This document shows, in pieces, positions 1 to 6,227 of a stretch of DNA of 19,401 nucleotides. Every line of letters begins with the position of its first letter. The first letter of the stretch is position 1. The notes under the pieces are model-generated. The model was not told where the DNA came from and did no database searches. It was given only the letters and a program-made list of their open reading frames with translations. The position numbers and the translations under genes were made by a program. The DNA is from JAVVPO01 sp036655715 (GTDB lineage: Bacteria; Bacillota; Clostridia; Lachnospirales; Cellulosilyticaceae): contig JAVVPO010000048.1 of the NCBI GenBank assembly GCA_036655715.1, forward strand, positions 1 through 19,401, written 5' to 3'.

Positions 1-90
1 TCCCTTTTAGGCGGACCTCCCCTCAAACAACTATTCAATACCTTTTTAACACTCTCATTACAACGCTTGTCTCCTTTTATTTTTTAAGAG

Positions 91-120
91 AAAAGCAAAA
101 AGGACTGATTTCTCAGCCCT
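91..120 (-). terminator. Terminator downstream of tRNA-Pro
   Basis: Read on the minus strand, an 8-bp stem (AGGGCTGA / TCAGTCCT, with one G-U pair) closes a GAAA loop and is followed by TTTTTGCTTTT. It lies 16 bases past the tRNA 3' end, as expected for a single-gene tRNA transcript. Confidence 0.75.
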
Positions 121-135
121 TGATATTACTACAAA

Positions 136-208
136 TTGGAATGATGAGACTCGAACTCACGACCTCTTGCCCCCCAGACAAGCGCCCTACCACCTGGGCC
201 ACATCCCA
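136..208 (-). tRNA. tRNA-Pro (anticodon GGG)
   Basis: The minus strand folds into a complete cloverleaf: a 7-bp acceptor stem TGGGATG/CATTCCA, a 4-bp D stem GCCC/GGGC with loop AGGTGGTA, an anticodon stem CTTGT/GCAAG with loop CTGGGGG (anticodon GGG, proline codons CCC and CCU), a five-base variable loop AGGTC, and a T arm GTGAG-TTCGAGT-CTCAT. The discriminator is A73. CCA is not encoded. The oddity is the first acceptor pair, U1:A72: bacterial tRNA-Pro normally has C1:G72, and G72 with A73 are known identity elements for bacterial prolyl-tRNA synthetase. The fold is otherwise sound, so a functional gene is likely. Confidence 0.9.
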
Positions 209-241
209 TTACTATAAAACCACCTTTTATTTATATGCTTT

Positions 242-270
242 ATAGTACCATAATAGACTTTATTATTCAA
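242..270 (-). promoter_or_regulatory. Probable promoter of tRNA-Pro
   Basis: On the minus strand, TTGAAT (265-270) is followed after 17 bases by TACTAT (242-247). Each box matches the sigma-A consensus at four of six positions. Transcription would start near 235, giving a leader of roughly 27 bases before the tRNA 5' end at 208. The spacing and position are good; the boxes are moderate. Confidence 0.45.
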
Positions 271-298
271 TATTGTTTTTTACTCAAATTAAAATAAT

Positions 299-856
299 TT
301 AGTTATTTAAATCTTTAACTAATACATATCTTCTAAGCCCACCATATTTCAGTTTATCTTTCTTCACCTCATATCCTAATTTTTTAAAGGTATTTACGCT
401 GAACTCATTGTAAGGAGAAGCTGTAGCACATATGATTTCCATACCATTTGCCTTACTTATCACTTCTAATGCTTCACAAAGTATTTGTTGTAATCTATTG
501 CCTCTAAACTCTGCACTTACAATAGTGCACTCTATCTGCCCTGCTTTAAGTACTTTTTCTTCTTCTACTTCTAAATCATAAGCATAGTTATGCTTGTCAT
601 ATCCTTTTTCCACATAGATACCCATGGCAATAAGCTGATTTTCTTCTGTTACGAAGCCTAGTACTACACCACCATTATTGAGTTCTGCTTCAAACTCATC
701 TCTTTCAGAAGCTACGTAAATTTGTGGATCTTCTAATCCGTCTACTATCACTTGTTGTAACTCTATCATTTGATCTATATAACTTAAATCTAATTTTTTC
801 AGACTGATTCTTACTCGTTCACCACTTTTTCTTTTTACTTCTAATGCCTTATTCAT
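299..856 (-). CDS. GNAT family N-acetyltransferase
   Basis: The product is about 185 residues and looks like a GNAT acetyltransferase, which moves an acetyl group from acetyl-CoA to an amine; the substrate cannot be told. The visible core is the motif A strand and helix, IVSAEFRGNRLQ (about residues 112-123), the pyrophosphate-binding R/Q-x-x-G-x-x form of the family. It is followed by a helix, and a late segment SPYNEFSVNTFKKLGYE is typical of the GNAT C-terminal half. The reading frame extends 12 codons further to an ATG at 892, but the ATG at 856 has GGAGG five bases upstream while the 892 ATG has only AGGAG at 14 bases, so I chose 856. It stands alone between tRNA-Pro and the divergent kinase gene. 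Confidence 0.8.
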   Translation of the reverse strand: MNKALEVKRKSGERVRISLKKLDLSYIDQMIELQQVIVDGLEDPQIYVASERDEFEAELNNGGVVLGFVTEENQLIAMGIYVEKGYDKHNYAYDLEVEEEKVLKAGQIECTIVSAEFRGNRLQQILCEALEVISKANGMEIICATASPYNEFSVNTFKKLGYEVKKDKLKYGGLRRYVLVKDLNN

Positions 857-1006
857 CTCATCCTCCATGTATCTCATCATTTTATTTATCATTATTCTAT
901 TACTAACTCCTAAAACTTACAATCCCAGAGTTCTCTCTTCTATAAAAAAATTAGGAATAGCTTATTGCCATTTCTGATTCTCACATCTTAAGATAATTCC
1001 CACTAC

Positions 1007-1049
1007 ACATCAATGTTGTAATGACATCATTATCTTTTTATGGTACAAT
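1007..1049 (+). promoter_or_regulatory. Promoter of the PfkB kinase gene with palindrome over the -35
   Basis: ATGACA (1021-1026) and TACAAT (1044-1049) are each five of six to consensus and lie 17 bases apart, so the transcript should start near 1056. A perfect palindrome, TAATGA-CA-TCATTA (1019-1032), covers the -35 box, and a second, ACAT-CA-ATGT (1007-1016), lies just upstream. The first is well placed for a repressor site. No adjacent gene encodes an obvious cognate regulator. Confidence 0.6.
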
Positions 1050-1082
1050 GTCCTTATAAATTAATAAAAAGGAGGCAGTCGT

Positions 1083-2015
1083 ATGATTTTAACTGTTACA
1101 ATGAATCCAGCGATTGATAAAATTTACTTTGTTACTAACTATACTCTTGGTGAAGTCCATAGACCCAATCAAGTCATTGCATCTCCTGGTGGTAAAGGCT
1201 TAAATGTAGCAAGAGTATCTCATATCTTAGGCCAAACAGTAGGCGCTACTGGCTTACTCGGTGGTGGCAATGGTGCCTTTATAGATAAAGCCGTTCAGGA
1301 ATTAGGTATGAAAAGTGAGTTTGTCGGTATTGAAGGTGAAACAAGAATTTGTATTAATGTATCTGATGAAGTACATGGCCATTCTACAGAAGTCTTAGAA
1401 CCAGGTCCAACTATCTCAGCCGAAGAAAGTGAGACTTTCCTTGCTGCCTTTGATAAGATGATTCAAGGTTATGATATTATCGCTTTATCAGGAAGTTTAC
1501 CAAAAGGACTATCTGCCGCTTATTACAAAAAACTTATTGAAATTTGTCATACATATAACAAAAGGGTATTACTTGATTCAAGTGGCGAAGCTTTTGCTAC
1601 TGGATTAGATGCTATTCCTTACTTAGTTAAGCCTAATAAAGATGAAATCAAGCAGTTCTATAGTGAAGAAGTTCATACTATTTCTGATGCTGTAAAGGCT
1701 ATTCATTTCTTTAAAGAAAAAGGTATTGAGCTACCTATCATTAGTATGGGAAAAGATGGATGCTTAGCTGGGATTGAAGATAAAGTCTTCCACTTCACAC
1801 TTCCTCCTGTTACCGTCACCAATACAGTAGGCTCTGGTGATTCCTTTATTGCAGGATGTGCAGTAGGTCTTGATCGTGGTTATACCTTAGAAGATACTGT
1901 GAAACTTGGCTGTGCCTGTGGAACAGCTAACACACAATTTGCTCAAACTGGGTTTGTAACAAAAGAATTAGTTGAAACTTACTTTAATCAAGTTCAAGTT
2001 ACTCAGCTCGCTTAA
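1083..2015 (+). CDS. fruK: PfkB-family kinase, probable 1-phosphofructokinase
   Basis: This is a 310-residue ribokinase/PfkB-fold sugar-phosphate kinase. It most resembles 1-phosphofructokinase, which makes fructose 1,6-bisphosphate from fructose 1-phosphate, or its close relative tagatose-6-phosphate kinase (lacC). The N-terminal sugar-binding motif TMNPAIDK (6-13), the first PfkB signature PGGKGLNVAR (35-44) and the C-terminal signature NTVGSGDSF (247-255), with catalytic Asp253, are all present. An ATG preceded by AGGAGG seven bases upstream fixes the start. The usual partners of fruK, a DeoR-type fruR and the fructose PTS gene fruA, are absent: this copy is monocistronic with its own promoter and a strong terminator. 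The substrate assignment is therefore less certain than the family. Confidence 0.82.
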   Translation: MILTVTMNPAIDKIYFVTNYTLGEVHRPNQVIASPGGKGLNVARVSHILGQTVGATGLLGGGNGAFIDKAVQELGMKSEFVGIEGETRICINVSDEVHGHSTEVLEPGPTISAEESETFLAAFDKMIQGYDIIALSGSLPKGLSAAYYKKLIEICHTYNKRVLLDSSGEAFATGLDAIPYLVKPNKDEIKQFYSEEVHTISDAVKAIHFFKEKGIELPIISMGKDGCLAGIEDKVFHFTLPPVTVTNTVGSGDSFIAGCAVGLDRGYTLEDTVKLGCACGTANTQFAQTGFVTKELVETYFNQVQVTQLA

Positions 2016-2017
2016 TT

Positions 2018-2073
2018 AAAAAGAGGATTAAATCAAAAGTTTATTTAAACTTCTGATTTAATCCTCTTTTATT
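2018..2073. terminator. Bidirectional terminator between convergent genes
   Basis: A long near-perfect inverted repeat (AAAAGAGGATTAAATCA against TGATTTAATCCTCTTTT, extended by AAGTTT/AAACTT after one mismatch) surrounds a short AT loop. T-runs flank it on both strands, so it can stop the kinase transcript on the plus strand and the whiA-crh transcript on the minus strand. Confidence 0.85.
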
Positions 2074-2108
2074 TACTATATAAATGGTACTATATAAACT
2101 TTATCAGC

Positions 2109-2375
2109 TTATTCTGCAACTTCTTCTGTAGTTAAGAATTTTACAAGAGCCTCTGATGCTTCTTTTTCATCTTCTCCGTCTACAATAAGTTCCATTTCTG
2201 CCCCTTTAATAGTCCCTAATGACATCATTCCCATAATACTTTTAGCATTTACTTTTTTCTCTTGTACTACGATAGATATGTGGCTTTCATACTTGCTAGC
2301 AATCTGTACAAATAACGCCGCAGGTCTTGCCTCTAATCCATTTTTAAGTTGTAAGCTAATAGTTTCTTTTATCAT
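2109..2375 (-). CDS. crh: Crh-like HPr-family regulatory protein (Glu15, Ser46)
   Basis: This 88-residue protein has the HPr fold signature. The active-site loop that normally reads G-[IL]-H-A-R-P is here NGLEARPAA, so the phosphocarrier His15 is Glu15. The HPr kinase site is intact, with Ser46 in NAKSIMGMMSLG. Bacillus subtilis Crh has the same logic (Gln15 with Ser46) and follows yvcJ-yvcK-whiA, the same order as here. Function is inferred: not a PTS phosphocarrier, but a Ser46-phosphorylated regulator acting with CcpA or a metabolic enzyme. The start overlaps the whiA stop (ATGA), with AGGAGG nine bases upstream, so the two are translationally coupled. Automated annotation would probably call it a phosphocarrier HPr, which the missing His argues against. 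Confidence 0.85.
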   Translation of the reverse strand: MIKETISLQLKNGLEARPAALFVQIASKYESHISIVVQEKKVNAKSIMGMMSLGTIKGAEMELIVDGEDEKEASEALVKFLTTEEVAE

Positions 2376-3331
2376 TTCACTATTCCTCCTCTTTGTTCCT
2401 TTATTTGATCTGCAATTTCACTTATTCTTCGCAACCTATGATTGACACCTGATTTACCTACTGATGGACTAAGTAACTCCCCTAACTCTTTTAGGGTTGC
2501 ACTTGAATACTCTAACCTATACCTAGCTATTTCTTCTAAATTATCGGGTAACGAAGATAAGCCAACCGTATTTTGTAGGTACTCTATATCTTGAACTTGT
2601 CTAACTGCTGCTGAAACAGTTTTATTAAGATTTGCTGTTTCACAATTTACAAGTCTGTTGACATTATTTCTGACCTCTTTAACAATACGTATATTTTCAA
2701 GCTCCATAAGTGCTACATGAGCACCTATGATATTAAGTAAGTCTACAATCTGTGAGCCTTCTTTTAAGTATACCACATAATTGTTTTTACGGGTTACTAT
2801 TTTTGCATCCATCTCTAGAGTATTCATTACTTCTTGTAAGTATTTTGCATGCTCTAAAGTAGGTGAAACAAACTCTAAGTGATAACCTTTTACAGGATCA
2901 CTCACTGACCCACCACCTAAAAATACTCCTCTTAGGTAAGCTCTTTTACAACAAATACTTTGTACTATAGTTTGGTCCATATAATCTCTAAGTATCCACT
3001 TATTTTCATCTTGGATTAAAATAGTTGTTGCCATAAGCATTTTTTCAGTTTGACTAAAGTCACTTACTTCTAATCTATACGTTTTCTTCTTTTTGCTCTT
3101 TGCAGTCATCAGGATGACCTCAGTATTAATATTAAAAGTATTTTTAATCATTGTAAAGTATTTTATAGCAATTGCTTCATTTTCTGTTTGAAATTCTATC
3201 GTATATCTTCCCCTAGATTCCTTAATTTGCCCTGCCATTAATATGAATGCGCCTATCTCTGCAATCATACAATGCCTTGCACCTAATGGAACCTTAATGA
3301 GCTCTTCTCTTACATTTGAGGAAAAAGACAT
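2372..3331 (-). CDS. whiA: DNA-binding protein WhiA
   Basis: This 319-residue protein is full length for WhiA. It opens with the conserved MSFSSNVREEL. A degenerate LAGLIDADG-homing-endonuclease-like region follows, including CKRAYLRGVFLGGGSVSDP (about 128-146) without the catalytic acidic pair. The C-terminal helix-turn-helix lies at about 264-310, ending in the VNHRLRRISEIA motif. In Streptomyces WhiA is a sporulation regulator; in Bacillus it affects division and chromosome segregation. It starts five bases after yvcK, with GAGGTG just before the ATG, and overlaps crh by four bases, so it sits in the middle of a coupled operon. Confidence 0.95.
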   Translation of the reverse strand: MSFSSNVREELIKVPLGARHCMIAEIGAFILMAGQIKESRGRYTIEFQTENEAIAIKYFTMIKNTFNINTEVILMTAKSKKKKTYRLEVSDFSQTEKMLMATTILIQDENKWILRDYMDQTIVQSICCKRAYLRGVFLGGGSVSDPVKGYHLEFVSPTLEHAKYLQEVMNTLEMDAKIVTRKNNYVVYLKEGSQIVDLLNIIGAHVALMELENIRIVKEVRNNVNRLVNCETANLNKTVSAAVRQVQDIEYLQNTVGLSSLPDNLEEIARYRLEYSSATLKELGELLSPSVGKSGVNHRLRRISEIADQIKEQRGGIVK

Positions 3332-3336
3332 TCACC

Positions 3337-4314
3337 TCACCTCTTTATATCTTCAAATATATAGTCTGCTAGTTTATAAGAATCATGTCTTACATAATTT
3401 TTATCTGGATGAACTTTTACTAAAGGTACTTCTATGCGCTTTACTCTTTGCCAGAGGCTATCTTCTTTATCTATTGCTAAAAGGTGTGCACCTTCTTCGA
3501 TATATTTTGCCATATACTCAGCAGGCACTTCTTGGTTATTAACAATCGTTGTATCTATAGCTTCATCACCTATATACTTCTCAATCGCACGAATATGATC
3601 TTCTACACTAAACCCAGTGGTTTCTCCTGGCTGGCTCATGATATTAGATATATATATTTTGTGTGCTTTTGAACGCCCTATAGTCTTACCTACTTGGCTA
3701 ACTAATAGGTTAGGTATAATACTTGTATATAGACTTCCTGGCCCTAACAAAATAATGTCTGCTTCTTCAATAGCCTGAATAACTTCTTCTGCTGGCATAG
3801 GATTTGATGGCTGCAAAACAATATCTTTAATCATCACTCTATGCTCTTTGCTATATTCAACAATTTCAGTTTCACCTACGATACATTCACCATTTTCAAA
3901 TGTAGCATGTAAGTCTACATCCTCTAATGTAACTGGTAATACTTTGCCTGTTATAGCTAATACATTGCCAGTTACTTTAACAGCATTTTCAAAGCTACCA
4001 CTTACATCAGCTAATGCTGCAAGGAACAAGTTACCGAAGTTTTGTCCTTTTAGTGTGCCCTCTTTGAACCTATGCTGTAAAAGTTGTTCCATAATAGGCT
4101 CTGTATTGGCTAATGCTACTAAACAGTTTCTAATATCTCCAGGCGGTGCGATATTCATTTCTTGCCTAAGCTTTCCTGAGCCACCTCCATTATCGGATAC
4201 CGTGACAATGGCTGTAATATTAGATGTATATTTTTTGATCCCTCTAAGCATTGTAGAAAGACCCGTTCCTCCACCTATTGCTACTACCTTTATATCTGAC
4301 TCATGATTATTCAT
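3337..4314 (-). CDS. yvcK: Gluconeogenesis factor YvcK
   Basis: This is a 325-residue protein of the YvcK/CofD-like family. The glycine-rich nucleotide-sugar-binding motif VVAIGGGTGLS (about 10-20) and the SDNGGGSGKLR motif (about 40-50) are present, as are the conserved GDIRNCL and LLGPGSLYTSIIPNLL segments. In Bacillus, YvcK binds UDP-GlcNAc and is needed for normal morphology on gluconeogenic carbon sources. The open frame reaches an ATG at 4344, inside rapZ. The ATG at 4314 is preferred because it follows the rapZ TGA by one base and has GAGGT about seven bases upstream. It lies between rapZ and whiA in the standard Firmicute order. Confidence 0.94.
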   Translation of the reverse strand: MNNHESDIKVVAIGGGTGLSTMLRGIKKYTSNITAIVTVSDNGGGSGKLRQEMNIAPPGDIRNCLVALANTEPIMEQLLQHRFKEGTLKGQNFGNLFLAALADVSGSFENAVKVTGNVLAITGKVLPVTLEDVDLHATFENGECIVGETEIVEYSKEHRVMIKDIVLQPSNPMPAEEVIQAIEEADIILLGPGSLYTSIIPNLLVSQVGKTIGRSKAHKIYISNIMSQPGETTGFSVEDHIRAIEKYIGDEAIDTTIVNNQEVPAEYMAKYIEEGAHLLAIDKEDSLWQRVKRIEVPLVKVHPDKNYVRHDSYKLADYIFEDIKR

Positions 4315-4315
4315 A

Positions 4316-5188
4316 TCATTTACCTCGTTTATTATCTTTATCAATATCTCTATATTGAATGGTTACTGAGTTCCCTTGCTCTTGCAAATGTTTACATAGT
4401 TCATTCCCTATAACTACCGAACGATGTTTCCCCCCTGTACAACCAACTCCTATAACCAGCTGATTCTTACCTTCTTTCATGTAATGAGGAATAAGAAAAT
4501 CTATCATGTCTTCTAACTTAACGATAAATTCCTTTGTTACATCAAACCGAAGTACATAGTTCTTAATAACTGCTTCATTCCCTGTAAGTGGTCTCATCTC
4601 TGGAATATAGTATGGATTAGGTGCAAATCTTACATCATATACTAAGTCTACATCAATTGGCATGCCATATTTGAATCCAAATACTAATATAGTAATCATA
4701 AGATTTTTAAACTCTGCTTTTTCATTATAGATTTTGTTTAGCACTTCTTTTACATCTTTAGGTAAAATATGTGTTGTATCTATAATATAATCTGCTTTAG
4801 CTTTCACATCTTTTAGAATCTCACGCTCTTTTTCTATGCCTTCGTGTATTCTTTCATTACGTGCTAAAGGATGCATTCTTCTTGTTTCTTTGTACCTTTT
4901 AATAAGGACATCGTCCTGACAATCAAAAAATAGTATTTTAAAGTGAAATCCTGAGTACTCTAGTTTTTGAAGACTACTAAATAAATCTTCAAATAAAGTA
5001 CCTCCTCTAATATCTATTCCAAGTACTACTTTATCATAGCTATGTTTCTTATCTGTTATAAGTTCTGCAAAGTTTGGAATAAGTGTTGGAGGTAAGTTAT
5101 CTACACAATAATATCCTATATCTTCAAAGTGCTTTATCGCTGTACTCTTTCCTGCGCCGGACATTCCTGTAACAATAATAAATTCCAT
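4316..5188 (-). CDS. rapZ: RNase adapter RapZ / YvcJ, nucleotide-binding protein
   Basis: The product is 290 residues, matching the family length. The N-terminal P-loop GMSGAGKST (8-16) and the VDNLPP motif (29-34) form the nucleotide-binding half. The C-terminal half carries GCTGGKHRSV (about 248-257), the family hallmark implicated in small-molecule and RNA binding. In E. coli RapZ senses glucosamine 6-phosphate and controls glmS through small RNAs. The Bacillus ortholog YvcJ is a GTPase/ATPase with a less defined role, so the adapter function is not assumed here. I chose the ATG at 5188, with GGAGGG six bases upstream, rather than the 12-codon extension to 5224. Confidence 0.94.
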   Translation of the reverse strand: MEFIIVTGMSGAGKSTAIKHFEDIGYYCVDNLPPTLIPNFAELITDKKHSYDKVVLGIDIRGGTLFEDLFSSLQKLEYSGFHFKILFFDCQDDVLIKRYKETRRMHPLARNERIHEGIEKEREILKDVKAKADYIIDTTHILPKDVKEVLNKIYNEKAEFKNLMITILVFGFKYGMPIDVDLVYDVRFAPNPYYIPEMRPLTGNEAVIKNYVLRFDVTKEFIVKLEDMIDFLIPHYMKEGKNQLVIGVGCTGGKHRSVVIGNELCKHLQEQGNSVTIQYRDIDKDNKRGK

Positions 5189-5224
5189 CTTTATCCCTCC
5201 AGTATAGGAGCCTTTCTTTTGCAC

Positions 5225-6139
5225 TTATCTTTCTCCTATGATTCTAACTTCTGCTTCTAATTCAACATTAAATCTCTCTTTTACAACCTTTTGTACATGC
5301 TCAATAAGCTGCATCACATCTTCAAATGTTGCATCACCTTTATTGATTACAAATCCACAGTGTTTCTCAGATACCTGAGCGCCGCCTACCTCATAACCGC
5401 TTAAGTCACTATCCATAATCAGTTTACCTGCAAAGTGACCTACTGGTCTTTTAAAGGTACTTCCTGCACTTGGATATTCAAGTGGCTGCTTATCTTTTCT
5501 ACGGCCGGCTAAATCCTTCATTTTGGCTGTAATCTCTTCTTTATTCCCTGGTTGTAATGCTATAACTGCTTCAAGAACAATATATCCTTTTTTCTGAATG
5601 ATACTTGTTCTATATCCTAATTCTAATTGATCTTTAGTAAATGTCTGTATTTGACCTTGTTGATCTATTATCTCAGCTTGTAAAATAACATTTTTCATCT
5701 CACCATCGTATGCCCCTGCATTCATCGTAACGGCTCCACCAAGCGTTCCAGGTATACCATGTGCAAATTCAAATCCTGTTAAATCTGCTGACTCTGCAGT
5801 CTTAGCAATACGTGCTAGCAAGGCTCCTGCCTCTGCTATAATCATGTTACCTTCTCTACGCATTTCAGAAAGATTCTTACTTACTTCTATAATAACCCCT
5901 CTAAATCCTTTATCTGATACAAGTAAATTACTTCCGTTCCCTATAATATAATAAGGTACTTGATTTTCTTTGCATATTCTAATAGCATCTACAAGCTGCA
6001 ACTTGGTTGTTGGTGAGACAAATACATCTGCCACTCCACCTATTTTAAAGCTTGTATGCGACTTCATTGGCTCATTTTCTTTGATGTTTGCCTTTGGTAT
6101 CATTGCTGATAATAATGCCATAATCTTTGTTGTTTCCAC
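5225..6139 (-). CDS. murB: UDP-N-acetylmuramate dehydrogenase MurB (GTG start)
   Basis: MurB reduces UDP-GlcNAc-enolpyruvate to UDP-MurNAc with NADPH and FAD, an essential cytoplasmic step of peptidoglycan synthesis. FAD-binding motifs GNGSN (67-71) and GIPGTLGGA (128-136) are clear. Catalytic residues are visible as Ser227 in SAGSTFKRP and the Glu of the terminal EVRIIGE. The length, 304 residues, and the PSAGSTFKRP context fit the type II enzyme of Gram-positive bacteria. The frame stays open to an ATG at 6190, but that ATG has no ribosome binding site and lies upstream of the predicted promoter. The GTG at 6139 has AAGGAG (6148-6153) eight bases upstream and gives the usual MurB N-terminus. 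Confidence 0.94.
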   Translation of the reverse strand: METTKIMALLSAMIPKANIKENEPMKSHTSFKIGGVADVFVSPTTKLQLVDAIRICKENQVPYYIIGNGSNLLVSDKGFRGVIIEVSKNLSEMRREGNMIIAEAGALLARIAKTAESADLTGFEFAHGIPGTLGGAVTMNAGAYDGEMKNVILQAEIIDQQGQIQTFTKDQLELGYRTSIIQKKGYIVLEAVIALQPGNKEEITAKMKDLAGRRKDKQPLEYPSAGSTFKRPVGHFAGKLIMDSDLSGYEVGGAQVSEKHCGFVINKGDATFEDVMQLIEHVQKVVKERFNVELEAEVRIIGER

Positions 6140-6176
6140 TTCGTTCACTCCTTGCTTAGGATACCAGTCGTTCATT

Positions 6177-6205
6177 ATTATAATATACATTATTTTTTAT
6201 TCTAA
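6177..6205 (-). promoter_or_regulatory. Possible promoter of the murB-rapZ-yvcK-whiA-crh operon
   Basis: On the minus strand a perfect TATAAT (6177-6182) lies 17 bases after a weak -35, TTAGAA (6200-6205). The predicted start near 6170 would leave a leader of about 30 bases before the murB GTG. The weak -35 and high AT content keep confidence modest. I see no terminator between sbcC and murB, so read-through from sbcDC is also possible. Confidence 0.4.
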
Positions 6206-6227
6206 TGATAGTATTTTTTAATCTGGG

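Noticed and set aside
1..60. On the minus strand, AAAGGAGAC followed by a seven-codon frame MRVLKRY and then a second GGGGAGG near the window edge, like a leader peptide before a gene.
   Set aside because: The frame is tiny, its ATG spacing is long, and the gene it might lead into lies outside the window, so nothing can be tested here.
3243..4306. Plus-strand open frames of 62-152 codons opposite whiA and yvcK.
   Set aside because: They are antisense shadows of well-recognised genes, with no ribosome binding sites and no recognisable protein features.
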